Of a stretch of 64,000 nucleotides of DNA, positions 23,256 through 35,398 are shown piece after piece (position 1 is the stretch's first letter; the number at the start of each line of letters is the position of its first letter). This DNA is from Bradysia coprophila (Eukaryota > Arthropoda > Insecta > Diptera > Sciaridae), in the NCBI RefSeq assembly GCF_014529535.1, contig NW_023503295.1, forward strand, positions 4,050,183 through 4,114,182. The letters run 5' to 3'. The notes beneath the pieces were generated by a model. The model saw nothing but the letters and a program-made list of their open reading frames with translations. It was not told the DNA's origin and ran no database searches. Position numbers and translations under genes: made by a program.

Positions 23256-24418
23256 TTGATCAAATCCTCGCTCTATTACGATACGAAGGATTTTTTTAAA
23301 TTATTTATTTTATTCACTCAAGTTTATCAGTTTTCCAAAAAAAAAATTGACTGGAAACAATTACCAAAAAAATCTGCGTCGCAAAGTAGCAGATTGTCAG
23401 GAACAGACCAGCAAGAAAATTTATCTGCCACATGCGACGAAGATTTTTTTGGTAAAAATTATTTGGTAGAAGATGAGAAAAACTAAGCCAGCTTGTTTGA
23501 ACTAATTGGGTGTAAAATTTAATTTTTGCGTAACGAAGCTGAACTCGTCAACTCTAGCGATATCATTCATTTTAGAAATTGTACCTCAAAGACTGCGTCA
23601 CACTTTTCTCGAAGAGATTTTTGTTGGGATATCAGTCGTTTTAGAAGTGTAGTCAACACTGCTTTTTAGAACAGTTCTAATTAACAAATTTGACGAAATT
23701 CGAAAATTTGACGAATTCCGAAAATTTGACGAAATTCGCAAATTTGACGAAAATCAGCTACCTGAAAGTGACCAAATATTTCCAGCTGCCCAACATACCC
23801 TCAAATTGACCAAATTTTTCCAGCTGCCCAACATACCCTGAAAGTGACCAAATTTTTCCAGCTGCCCATACCCTGAAAGTGACCAAATATTTCCAGCCAC
23901 CCAACATACCCCGAAAGTGACCAAATTTTTCTAATTGCCCACCATGTAAACCGTAATATTCATAAACTTTGAATTTTGAAATTTTGACCGAATTGCAACC
24001 AACTTCACAACAATAATAACAACATTTCCATCACAAAATGGCTGTATACATTTTGATATGAGAGAAATTGTTCCGAAAATTAATTAATTAATTCACCAAA
24101 ATTCTGATTTTTCCTGGGATAATGATGAATGAAACTTAATTTCTAATTCACGCCGTAAGTGTGCCTAAAATTGAATTTTAAGTGAATTTAAGTTCGATGA
24201 AAAAGCGAACCGAAAAATACATTTCGAATGACGACTTGGAAAACGCAATATCTCCGGCTTCCGAGCACTTTGGTAGGCGTGTGATAACTCATTTTCTTTG
24301 TATTTCAAGTGAGAATATTTTTAAAATATGTTGGTTACGATATTGGACATTTTGGCGAAAGTAAAAATCTCGCCTATGCATAGTTGGCGCGTCTCAAAAA
24401 ATTTTCTTCGTTCTTTTT
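23256..24418 (+). repeat. Mosaic repeat, copy 1, with embedded MITE and two tandem arrays
   Basis: It shares several blocks with 35100-37096. A ~90-bp MITE with ACCAAAAAAATCTGCGTCGC ends lies at about 23363-23452. A CTCGAAGAGATTTTTGTTGG / GATATCAGTCGTTTTAGAAG segment follows. Next come an AAATTTGACGAAATTCG array (23695-23760) and five ~38-bp units containing TGACCAAATTTTTCCAGCTG (23765-23945). The final stretch ends CTTCGTTCTTTTT. The Helentron-like copy B interrupts it at 24419. Its continuation resumes at 25704. Confidence 0.65.
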
Positions 24419-24704
24419 AGCCCCGTACGAAGTACAAAGGGGCTTATAGGATTACGATGCCGTGTGTAATTGATGGAATTCGAAACAGACGGTAAGGGCA
24501 AAGTGTTTGCCTATGTTCATAGATGACGAATCTGCAATAAAAATTTTGTCTGTCCGTCTGTCCGTCTGTCACGTCGATATCTTGAGTAAATCAAATCCGA
24601 TTTCAAAAATTTTTTTTTCTCTGAAAGATAGTCGAAATAGTGAGGCTAAGTTCGAAGATGGGCATATTCGGGTCGGCCCTTCGTGAGTTAGGGCCACCTA
24701 AGTG

Positions 24705-24848
24705 GGTGTCGGGGAATCTCGCACACGCGATCATAGTATGCGTCCTTTTACGACATGTAACGAAAAGTCATGACTGGGCGAGATTCACCACTTAGAGGTG
24801 AATCTCGCACACCATGAATTTGTGTGGTGTGCGAGATTACCCTACCCC
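24705..24848. mobile_element. Nested hAT-like MITE with 8-bp target duplication
   Basis: The ends read GGTGTCGGGGAATCTCGCAC and, inverted, GGGTAATCTCGCACACC. CCTAAGTG flanks it on both sides (24697-24704, 24849-24856). Copy C of the host element, near 32222-32240, shows the intact single CCTAAGTG, proving the insertion. A second perfect 12-bp stem (GCGAGATTCACC...GGTGAATCTCGC) lies inside. It postdates copy B. Confidence 0.9.
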
Positions 24849-25002
24849 CCTAAGTGATTTAAGGTCTTTTGGTGATATTTATGGCAAAATAAACGATGGA
24901 AATGTAAATGATAGGTATTGTCAATACCAATCCAGGAAAAAAACGTTTTTTAAAATCGGGTGAGTGGACCGTGAGTTAGGGCCTTAGAAGTGAAATGCTA
25001 CT

Positions 25003-25440
25003 AGGGCCCTATGTGTATTTTACATACAACTCGAGTAAATTTCATCCGTTTTTCGTAATTTTTGTTTCATTTGGAAGGTAATCAAAGGCCGAATAGAATG
25101 TAGTTGAAAAAAAAATTAAATTTGGGTCCTTGGTCTAAGGCCACTATTAGGGCCCTATGTGTATTTTACATACAACTCGAGTAAATTTCATCCGTTTTTC
25201 GTAATTTTTGTTTCATATGGAAGGTAATCAAAGGCCGAATAGAATGTTGTTGAAAAAAAATTAAATTTGGGTCCTTGGTCTAAGGCCACTACTAGGGCCC
25301 TATGTGTATTTTACATATAACTCGAGCAAATTTCATCCGTTTTTCGTAATTTTTGTTTCATTTGGAAGGTAATCAAAGGCCGAATAGAATGTAGTTGAAA
25401 AAAATTTAAATTTGGGTCCTCGGACTGAGGCCGATACTAG
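25003..25440 (-). repeat. Central ~145-bp tandem array of copy B, 3 units
   Basis: AGGGCCCT marks the units at 25003, 25149 and 25294, with the array edge at about 25438 (periods 146, 145 and 144). The units are very close in sequence to those of copy C, far more so than to copy A. Confidence 0.9.
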
Positions 25441-25703
25441 GCCCTTCAAAAAATAAAATTTTAGGGCGATTTGAAATTTTTGTTTCATTTGAAAGGGACG
25501 TCGTACGGGGCTTCGTAATTGCGCTATGCGCAATTTGTAAGATGTACACATTTCATAATAATTTTACATTAACTACATTAACCGGCGCAATAGGCTTACG
25601 GTCAAAGTAGGGTGACAGACGCACTAGGGTCACGTACGCAATAGATATACGGGTTTGTACGGGGCTCAGTCGAAGCAAACGCTCCGACTGTTCTGATGGC
25701 TCG

Positions 25704-27048
25704 TTTTGGAAGTTAGACTGCGTCAAGTCCTCCGCTATCGCTCCGGACATGATTCACGTATCTGTTGTGGACGGTATATTTTAGGCAATTTTGCTAGTAA
25801 ATGTAGCCCGATCGAAGTGGGTCGAAATGCCAAGTGATACCAAACGAACAAACAAACAATTGTTGATGATTCAGTCGTTACTGGCCATACACACAGCGAC
25901 GTACGTTACGTATCGAATTTCTTTTGATATATTTTTGTCATATTTGAAAGAGAACAAAAACAAATTCGATATGTACGGTATTGACGCAAGTTAATTTTAA
26001 GCCGGTGATATTGTTGTTGACTTGGCTGCGTCCCTTCAAAACACTCTATTAACATTCAACATATTTCCGTTCCCAATCAAGAAAACTACCAGAAGCATTG
26101 CTGCTGGTTAAAATTATTAAACTTTATATTATTAACTTATATTAACAATTAGATTGGACCGTGTGAACATAACTAATTAGCTGGTTTACATGTATACAAA
26201 ACAACCTTTTAACAACAATTATATCGACAGACAGGTTTCGAGATCAACTTCAATTCTATATAAGTTAGAAGAAATAAATAATTAAGAATTAATGGATAAA
26301 TCACGATCCACCGTCCCCAACAACAGAGCTAACTTCACAACAATATTTGTTTTACGAAATTGTTCGAACCTTGTGATTGTGATTCGGTTGTAACTGAATC
26401 CAAAAGTATAAGAAGTTATTTGCAGGCAATAGCACTTCACCCAGTACCTTGTAGTAAGAGAAATCATTCGACGAAGTGCAGATAGGTGGAAGAATTTACA
26501 AACTTTTTGTTTCCTATTGTGAAAGCCGACAAACTATTATGAAGATGTTGCTCGCGAATACCTAACTTTGCCTTGAAAACACAAGACCGACTGTAAGAGT
26601 GTAACAGTAACTATTTTAAAATGATATGAATATCGCAGGTGTCTGCGAATAGTCACTTCGCACGAATATGAATATAAAAGTAACTAATTATGGATCAGTA
26701 CCTTAACCGCTGCTAACACGTACATCAAATATTAAGAGTAAATACGAAAGGATTATAAATAATCAATGTCCATTCCAACGGTGGGTTACTGTTGCTGAAA
26801 CATTGATAAGTAAACGTCTGTGAAAATACGCGATTTCGCATTGAAATTTGAATTTAAGTCCGCCAAAGCTTAGTAAATTAAAAAGAAAGTTTTATGGAGT
26901 CTTTTACATACACACAACATTACAAAGTCTACATATTCGGGAGCATTGTCCGGGAGAATTTCGATCCAACCATAATTATTTTAAAATAATTTTAACATCA
27001 ACAATTTCCAATTAATCACGTCACACACTGAACACACTGAACATTAAA
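25704..27048. other. End of mosaic repeat, then 5' flank of the SLC22 gene
   Basis: 25708-25755 (GGAAGTTAGACTGCGTCAAG and on to GGACATGATT) is the continuation of the mosaic repeat and matches 37049-37096. From about 25760 the sequence looks single-copy. A TATATAAG at about 26256 could be a TATA element, and the 5' UTR of the transporter must lie in the last part. No upstream exon can be placed by eye. Confidence 0.5.
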
Positions 27049-30000
27049 ATGGCCAATAATATCAACGATAATTTGAAGAAAAGTTCAACCATTCAATTAA
27101 CGGCATTTGATAATCGAGCCTTCAAAGCGGATGAATATGAAAATCCGAAAGCAATTAATTCGAATGGCGCGCACACAGTGGATAATACAAATGCAATGCA
27201 CTTTGATGACCTGTTGCCGTATATCGGCGAATTTGGACGATATCAGAAAATTTTGTTTCTATTAATGATGCCGTTTTCGTTTTTTCTGGCATTTGTTTAT
27301 TCTACCCAGATTTTCATAACATTGGTGCCAGAACAGCACTGGTGCCGTATACCCGAGTTGGAGAATTTAACTGTTGCCGAGAGGTATGTAACAAAAAATG
27401 GATTTTATGCAACCGTATTAATTGACCTGCGAGAATGACAGGTTTTCATTTTAACTGTTATCTCGTAATTTATTCTCTATTTCATCTCATATAATAACTA
27501 GGCCCCACCTCTTGGGTGGGTCAGGTCCCTTGACTGGCTTTTTTCTATAATTCCAGTCTTAGTTTTCTAACCATTTTTAAATGAGATCACAAAATTAAAG
27601 TCACATGAAAAGGTGATGTCTCTTTTATTCAGAAAACAGCAGTCATCACATGCTTCATTTTACTCATATTTATTTAATTTCCTGAAGAAACAAAAAGAGC
27701 TATGAGTTGAAGGTCCAGCGAGCGATGTCTTACTCCTAATATTTGAGTCTCCTATATAGTCTACTAAAAGCGCTGAACAGGTGGCGCATTTCTTGCCTAC
27801 CTCTTAAAAAAAAACTCATGTGAATTACGGCCCTCGCTTCACTCTGGCAAAATTCACACTCGTGCAAACACTTCAGGAACGAAAAAATTTCTTTTAAGAA
27901 CACGATTTCACGCAAAAATTGTCGTATATCGATTACCAGTCCAATAAAGTCAAAGGTTCGAATTTAACCACACGAATTACGATACTGGTCGAAAACACTT
28001 AATATTTTCAAATCTGCGATTTTTGAAGCCTCCGAGAATTACTCAAGTTATCGAGTTATCAAGCAAGCAAGATTGTTCTAGACTTCTAGATTGTTCGACC
28101 AGAAATCCAGATTCACTTACTCGTCGAAAAAATTTTTTTTCTGGAAATCCGTTGCAAAAATGTCGTGGTAACAAGTTGTGTTTACAATTATACTCCAACC
28201 TCACTACTCCAATATTACTCTTTTTCGAACTTAAAATCGGGTAAAAATTACTTAAGTTATCACGATAACAAGGAAAAGCGTCTGAGTATAATTTCTCCCA
28301 TATCTTGTAACAACGATCACAAAATTATATTCACATGAAAGATCAATGTCTCTTTTATTTAGAAAACAGCAGCCATCACATCCTTCATTTTACACAAATT
28401 TAATATAATTTTCTGCAGAAACAAAAAGAGCTATGAGTTGCTGGCCCAGCGAGCGATGTTTTGCTATTTTGCTCTATTACGAGTCTTTTTTATTGTCTCC
28501 TAAAAAGCGCTATGAGTGTCAAATATCAGAAAACATACAAAACATACGCTCTGAGTGGAAGATCCAGCGAGGTACGTTTAACACCTAATATGAGTCTCCT
28601 ATATAGTCTACTAAAAGCGCTGAAAAGGTGGCGTATTTCCTGCCTACCTCTTGAAAAAATATAACTCGTGTGAATTACGGCCCTCGCTTCGCTCTGGCCG
28701 CAAAGTTCACACTCGTTCAAACATTTTACGAACGAAAAAAATTCTTTTAAGAATACAGATTTCACGTAAAAATTGTCGTATGTCCTAGATTACTAGTCCA
28801 ATTAAATTCCAATGTTCGAGTTTAACCACATGAATTACGCTACTGGTCGAAATTGATTTTTGATACCTCTTGAATTACTCGAGCTATCGGTTTCTCAAGC
28901 AAGCAAGCAAAAACTCTTTTGGGAAGTACTTCATAATTGTTAGACCAGAAATCCAGAATTTCACAACTCGTCAAATAAGAAATTTTTCTGGAAATCCGTT
29001 GCAAAAATGTTGTTGTATAACAAGTTATGTTTACAATTACTCCAAACTCACTACTCCAATATCATTCTCTGTCAATTAAAACAAAAAATTTGAAAATCTG
29101 GTAAAAATTACTCAAGTTATCGCGCAGTAACAAGAGAAAGCGTCTATGTAGAATTTCTCCCATCTCGTTGTTCGAACATTATCCATCTGCAAACTCAGCC
29201 TCAAGAGTTTCAATCTTCGTCGATTAAGACAAAATCTTTGAAAATCGGATAAGAATTATGGAATTTATCGCGGTAACAAGGAATAAAATTCTCTTGAGAA
29301 TTACTCCCATCTCATTATCCCAATATTGCCCATCTACGAACTTAACCTCATGATTTTCATTCTCCGTCGATTAAAACCAAAATTTTGCAAATCGGTAAAG
29401 AATTACTCGAGTTATCGAGTCCACAAGTGTTCGGACGTTTTCTGTATTTAACGTTTTTTGCCAATGTAGAACATTTTCAAAATATCAAAGTAAACTTAGC
29501 GTTACGGACATTTAAGGGTATTTTCTTTCATAAGACCCTGACTTTCAGTCAAGGGAATAAGACCCTGACTTTCAGTCAAGGGAATAACATAATAGCATCC
29601 ATACGTCCGAACAAAAGGGGATGAGAAGACTGTAGGTGGGTAAAATATGTGAATCAATAATTTTTTTGGTATTTTGGAAGGTTTAAAGCTAGGCTGTATA
29701 TTGTTGGAGAGGTCACGCCGACCACCATTTTATTAGATATCAGATAATTACACATGACTTCAGACGAAAAAAATCTTATAAAAAAAATCACCACGGCGAG
29801 GATGATCATCACGAGTGTCGCCTGCGCATCTGTGTACCCAACAATATACAGAATTTATAAGTAACAGTTGTTGTTCATCTCTAGGACCATTTCGTCGTAA
29901 CGTCATAGACATTAGACTCTTTTCGAATGAATTTGTTTTTGTTTTTTTCATTTGGTTCACATTGTTTTTCGATAAAAATAGAAACTACGGACCAGAAACT

Positions 30001-33000
30001 CTGTAACCTCAAGCATTTTATGTGATTTCAGACTGCAAATATTTTATTTTTGTGTCAGAAAGTCTGAAAAGAATTACTCTATCGAAACTGCCATCACAAA
30101 ACGATATTTTTTGTAAGCAAAAACGAGACAACAAAATAGGGGAATGACGCATTTGACACATCACAGAAGAATAAATTTTCGATTATACATTCTAGTTGAG
30201 AGAAAACAGAGCGCGTACAATACAAAATCTATTACATCACTCGGGATAAAAATGAAAAAAGTCTCGTGACTACGGCTTCTCCTCTGATCAACAAAATTTA
30301 CACTACTTTTCAACTTGTTATCCCTTCTTATGTAAAAAACTAAAAAAAACGAGCCATCAGAACAGTCGGAGCGTTTGCTGCGACTGAGCCCCGTACAAAC
30401 CCGTATATCTATTGCGTACGTGACCCTAGTGCGTCTGTCACCCTACTTTGACCGTAAGCCTATTGCGCCGGTTAATGTAGTTAAAGTAAAATTATTATGT
30501 AATATGTACATCTTACAAATTGCACATAGCGCAATTACGAAGCCCCGTACGACGTTCCTTTCAAATGAAACAAAAATTTCAAATCGCCCTAAAATTTTAT
30601 TTTTTTGAAGGGCCTAGTATCGGCCTCAGTCCGAGGACGCAAATTTAAATTTTTTTTCAACTACATTCCATTCGGCCTTTGATTACCTCCCAAATGAAAC
30701 AAAAATTACGAAAAACGGATGAAATTTGCTCGAGTTATATGTAAAATACACATAGGGCCCTAGTATCGGCCTCAGTCCGAGGATCCAAATTTAATTTTTT
30801 TTTCAACTACATTCTATTCGGCCTTTGATTACCTCCCAAATGAAACAAAAATTACGAAAAACGGATGAAATTTGCTCGAGTTGTATGTAAAATACACATA
30901 GGGCCCTAGTAGCGGCCTTAGGCCAAGGACCCAAATTTAATTTTTTTTCAACAACATTCTATTCGGCCTTTGATTACCTTCCAAATGAAACAAAAATTAC
31001 GAAAAACGAATGAAATTTGCTCGAGTTATATGTAAAATACACATAGGGCCCTAGTATCGGCCTCAGTCCGAGGACCCAAATTTAATTTTTTTTTCAACTA
31101 CATTCTATTCGGCCTTTGATTACCTCCCAAATGAAACAAAAATTACGAAAAACGGATGAAATTTGCTCGAGTTATATGTAAAATACACATAGGGCCCTAG
31201 TAGTGGCCTAAGTCCAAGGACCCAAATTTAATTTTTTTTCAACAACATTCTATTCGGCCTTTGATTACCTTCCAAATGAAACAAAAATTACGAAAAACGG
31301 ATGAAATTTGCTCGAGTTATATGTAAAATACACATAGGGCCCTAGTAGTGGCCTAAGTCCAAGGACCCAAATTTAATTTTTTTTCAACAACATTCTATTC
31401 GGCCTTTGATTACCTTCCAAATGAAACAAAAATTACGAAAAACGGATGAAATTTACTCGAGTTATATTGAAAATACACATAGGGCCCTAGTAGCGGCCTT
31501 AGGCCAAGGACCCAAATTTAATTTTTTTTCAACAACATTCTATTCGGCCTTCGATTACCTTCCAAATGAAACAAAAATTACGAAAGACGGATGAAATTTA
31601 CTCGAGTTATATTGAAAATACACATAGGGCCCTAGTAGCGGCCTTAGGCCAAGGACCCAAATTTAATTTTTTTTCAACAACATTCTATTCGGCCTTTGAT
31701 TACCTTCCAAATGAAACAAAAATTACGAAAGACGGATGAAATTTACTAGAGTTATATTGAAAATACACATAGGGCCCTAGTAGCGGCCTTAGGCCAAGTA
31801 CCCAAATTTAATTTTTTTTCAACAACATTCTATTCGGCCTTTGATTACCTTCCAAATGAAACAAAAATTACGAAAAACGGATGAAATATACTCGTGTTAT
31901 ATGTGAAATACACATAGGGCCCTAGTAGCGGCCTTAGGCCAAGGACCCAAATTTAATTTTTTTTCAACAACATTCTATTCGGCATTCGATTACCTTCCAA
32001 ATCAAACAAAAATTACGAAAAACGAATGAAATTTACTCGAGTTCTATGTAAAATACACATAGGGCCCTAGTAGCATTTCACTTCTAAGGCCCTAACTCAC
32101 GGTCCACTCACCCGATTTAAAAAAACTTTTTTTTCCTGGATTGGTATTGACAATACCTATCATTTGCCGTGTCATTTACATTTCCATCGTTTATTTTGCC
32201 ATAAATATCACCAAAAGACCTTAAATCACTTAGGTGGCCCTAACTCACGAAGGGCCGACCCGAATATGCCCATCTTCGAACTTAGCCTCACTATTTCGAC
32301 TATCTTTCAGGGAAAAAAACATTTTTGAAATCGGATTTGATTTACTCAAGATATCGACGTGACAGACGGACAGACGGACAGACAAAATTTTTATTGCAGA
32401 TTCGTCATCTATGAACATAGGCAAACACTTTGCCCTTACCGTCTGCTTCGAATTCCATCAATTACACACGGCATCGTAATCCTATAAGCCCCTTTGTACT
32501 TCGTACGGGGCTAAAAATTACGATAACGGGACAAAATTCTTACCCTTCCATCCGCAAACGGTGATTTGAATGAATATTTGTAGATTACGTACCTATGGGA
32601 GAAATGATGGAAAATGGTTCGCCCTTGGGCGAACGTTAAAACTAAAATATCTCTAAGTTCTATCATTGTTGCAATAGTTATTTTCGCAACAAGTACGAAA
32701 AGAAGGACTTTCTATTGCCTTTACTGCGAAAAACACGAAATTTTGCTTATTTTCATACAAACATCAATATTTCGAAGTTCAATATCTCGGCCAATTCTGA
32801 AGCTGCAGTAACGTGTGATAGCTCGTTGAACTCGTATTGATGCCTAAAATATTAAAGGGTCATTAGAGTTAAGGGAGAGAAGTCAAAAAGTTGCTGTAAA
32901 TATGCTCCGTCATCCTCAAAAATTTTTTGTAGTGGGCTTGCGTCACGCCCGCTTACTAACGTGCGTGCATGATTCTCGGCTATTTTATACTATTACACTA

Positions 33001-34796
33001 AATAGTTTATATGCGATTTAACTTCCACTTGTTGTGAGACATGCCTTCAGCACGGTCAGCAAAGTTCCACTCAGTTGAATATTCTTATCGCACGTAGAAA
33101 TTTGATTTGATTTGCATCGTCGATAGTTTTACGCCACAACCATTAGAATGAGCTTTCATTTTATAGCTAAAGGCAACCAAACTTGCATCGAGGGTTGCTT
33201 CAGCTGTTTTACCAACATCTGATTGATATTCTTTTTTCAGATTAGATCTAGCCATTCCAACTGAAAACAGCAAGCACAGCAAATGTTTCATGTATGATGT
33301 GAATTTCACCGAAGCCATTTTAAATGGAACAAAGTCCGGCGATCCGTTATGGCCGAAGAAATCATGCACTTACGGCTGGGAATTCAATCACTCTGTCGTT
33401 CCTTATACGACCATTGCGTCAGAGGTAAGTCGGTTTGAAACGAAAACGCTGTCGCGCTTTATATCAATTTTTCTATAACTTCTCGAGCAGCTGGAATGGG
33501 TGTGTGACGATTCAAATAAACCAGTCATATCCCAATCGATATTCTTTTGTGGAGCAATTTGTGGTGCGCTAATATTCGGTTGGATAGCTGACCGTTACGG
33601 CAGGATTCCAGCGATGATTGGTAGTAATGTGGTAGCAGGATTAGGTGGAATTGCTACAGCCTTTTCTAACAGCTTCTGGATGTTTACACTTTGCCGATTC
33701 GTAGTAGGTTTCGCGTTTGACAACTGTTTCACTGTTATGTACATTTTGGGTATGGTGTGATTTATCAACGATCCGACCGACTAGTCGTCCATCATTTAAT
33801 AAAATATTTGTTGCAGCTTTGGAATATGTAGGTCCGTCAAAACGAACTTTTGTAGCAAATATGTCCATAGCCCTGTACTTTACGGCCGGAATGTGTTCAA
33901 TGCCACTGCTAGCCCTTTGGATAAACGATTGGAGACTACTAGCCATTGCCACTTCATTGCCAATGTTATCAACAGTTTTGGTCCCGTGGATTATACCAGA
34001 ATCAGCTCGCTGGCTTGTATCAAAAGGGAAAATCGATCAAGCAATTGTCATTTTAAAGAAGTTCGAAAGGATCAACAAAAAAGACATCAAACCACAAATA
34101 TATCAAGATTTTCGGGACACATGCCAAAAGGTTCAAGAAGAGGAGGAGTCATTCAAAAAGTATTCAGTTCTCGATCTCTTCAGAACCACGCGATTACGAA
34201 GAAACACCATTTTACTGATTCTCATTTACATGTCGATATCACTATTGTTCGACGGCTACGTGCGTAATATCGAATCGATAGGATTGGATCCGTTTATTGG
34301 ATTCGGATTAGCATCCGTAACTGAACTACCAGCATCAACTTTGGTTACACTTATTCTTGACCGATGGGGAAGGCGTTGGCTAGGTTTTGGCACAATGTTT
34401 CTGAGCGGAATGTGTAGCGTCATTGCCGTTTTTATTCCCACTGGTCTGGCCACAACAATTGTAATAATTTCTGGAAGATTTTTTGTAAATTTTTCGTTCA
34501 ATATTGGCATGCAATATGCAGCAGAGCTTCTTCCGACAGTTGTACGTGGTCAGGGCGTTTCGTTCATTCACCTAACGGGATACATCGCTACCATTGTGTC
34601 TCCCATCATCGTCCATTTAGGTGTTGTTTCACCAATTTTACCACTTTTGATACTCGGATTTTGTGGAATTACTGGTGGTCTACTAATATTGTTGTTGCCG
34701 GAGACCTTAGGCGAACAGTTGCCTCAGTCGTTAGATGATGGTGAACAGTTTGGATTGAATCAGAAAATGTGCCATTTTCCATGCATTGGAAAGTGA
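27049..34796 (+). CDS. SLC22-family organic cation/anion transporter, four exons, complete
   Basis: A predicted plasma-membrane major-facilitator transporter for small organic ions. Exons: 27049-27383, 33241-33424, 33491-33749 and 33817-34796. All introns are GT-AG, and phases are consistent, giving 585 residues, normal for SLC22. The ATG is in AAAATGG context. An ~65-residue polar N-terminus precedes TM1 (about 68-92). A large extracellular loop with Cys99, Cys127, Cys154 and NFT/NGT glycosylation sequons follows. The loop-2/3 signature is G-W-I-A-D-R-Y-G-R (203-211), the SLC22 signature PESARWL is at 320-326, the second-half repeat DRWGRR at 441-446, and a LPETLGE motif is near the C-terminus. 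The insect branch includes carcinine and beta-alanine transporters, but the substrate cannot be read from sequence. Intron 1 (5.9 kb) is filled with repeats; introns 2 and 3 are about 66 bp. Confidence 0.93.
27498..29590 (+). mobile_element. Long copy of the CTAGGYCCC repeat in SLC22 intron 1
   Basis: It starts AACTAGGCCCCACCTCTTGG and ends with TTTCAGTCAAGGGAATAA, the last ~27 bp being duplicated in tandem (29531-29585). Inside, an ~800-bp module with GCGAGCGATGT, a CTCGCTTCGCTC palindrome and AATTACTCAAGTTATCG is present at least twice (about 27600-28250 and 28300-29130). No protein coding. The same family is at 3079 and 14937. Confidence 0.55.
30238..30335. repeat. Palindromic motif, diverged copy
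   Basis: ACTCGGGATAAAAATGAAA at the left corresponds to AACTTGTTATCCC at the right, around GTGACTACGGCTTCTCCTC. The same architecture in better-preserved form is at 62262-62350. Confidence 0.45.
30350..32512 (+). mobile_element. Helentron/DINE-1-like element, copy C, longest
   Basis: Complete from CGAGCCATCAGAACAGT to the 3' hairpin AGCCCC-TTTGTACTTCGTAC-GGGGCT, flanked by AAAAAAAA on the left and AAAAA on the right. It lies in SLC22 intron 1 in the gene's sense orientation. The hairpin stem is perfect (6 bp plus an inner GTAC/GTAC pair). Ten tandem units account for its greater length. It provides the empty site for the MITE nested in copy B. Confidence 0.75.
30606..32075 (+). repeat. Central ~145-bp tandem array of copy C, 10 units
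   Basis: AGGGCCCTAGTA marks units at 30754, 30900, 31045, 31191, 31336, 31481, 31626, 31771, 31916 and 32061, with a first diverged start near 30608. The period is 145-146 bp throughout. Units 1, 2 and 4 share GTATCGGCCTCAGTCCGAGG, while the later ones share GTAGCGGCCTTAGGCCAAGG. Neighbouring units 6-8 share TTATATTGAAAATACAC, so the array has grown by local duplication. Confidence 0.95.
32513..33240 (+). other. Remainder of SLC22 intron 1
   Basis: Mostly unique intronic sequence. A ~60-bp block near 32670-32740 (TTATTTTCGCAACAAGT, TATTGCCTTTACTGCGAAAA) recurs at about 43468-43530. The intron ends with a CTTTTTTCAG acceptor. Confidence 0.6.
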
Positions 34797-34945
34797 CGTT
34801 TTTAAGGGTTGTATGTACTCGGGCAGTATTTTTAATGCTTTTGGCAGTAAATTTTAATTATTTTGCAGTAAAAAAAATATGTTTTGGTGGCAGTTATATT
34901 TTAATATTTTGAACTCAAATTAAGCTGAAGATGGACACCATCCGA

Positions 34946-34951
34946 AATAAA
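34946..34951 (+). terminator. Polyadenylation signal of the SLC22 gene
   Basis: AATAAA 150 bp after the stop codon, with no closer canonical hexamer. Confidence 0.6.
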
Positions 34952-35099
34952 CAAATTTTGAAAAAATCAGTTTTTTAATGTAACAATCCAATTAAATCTC
35001 GCAAAGAGGAAAGCTAATCTACGCTAATAATAATTGATGAATATAACTAAAATGTTTACAGTCGAATGTTACTGTTTTTTACGCTTATTTTCCCTATCC

Positions 35100-35398
35100 C
35101 AACAAAAATCTCTTCGAGAAAAGTGTGACGCAGTCTTTGAAGTACAATTTCTAAAATGAATGATATCGCTAGAGTTGACGCTTTCAGCTGCGTTACGCAA
35201 AAATTAAATTTTACACCCAATTTTAGTTCAAACAAGCTGGCTTAGTTTTTCTCATCATCTGCCAAATAATTTTTACCAAAAAAAATTTGACTGGAAACAA
35301 CCAAAATTTTACCAAAAAAATCTGCGTCGCATGTGGCAGATAAATTTTCTTGCTGGTCTGTTCCTGAACATTTGCCACTTTGCGACGCAGATTTTTTT
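35100..35398 (-). repeat. Mosaic repeat, copy 2, inverted part with MITE
   Basis: The reverse complement of about 23350-23630, including TCTTCGAGAAAAGTGTGACG and the MITE (about 35316-35398) with ACCAAAAAAATCTGCGTCGC ends. The MITE's right end is cut at about 35398 by the GC-rich block. The forward part of the same repeat resumes at about 35990. Confidence 0.65.

Larger units (their letters stand above)
24419..25703 (-). mobile_element. Helentron/DINE-1-like element, copy B, with a known empty site
   Basis: Same family as copy A but on the minus strand. The 3' hairpin AGCCCCGTACGAAGTACAAA + GGGGCT is at 24419-24444 and the 5' end (GATGGCTCG) at 25703. The element lies between C-TTTTT and TTTT-GGAAGTTAG. 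The uninterrupted sequence C-TTTTTTT-GGAAGTTAG occurs at 37041-37055 in the paralogous repeat, which fixes both ends to within a few T residues. A hAT-like MITE (24705-24848) is inserted in its 3' unique region. Only three tandem units remain in the centre. Confidence 0.8.
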
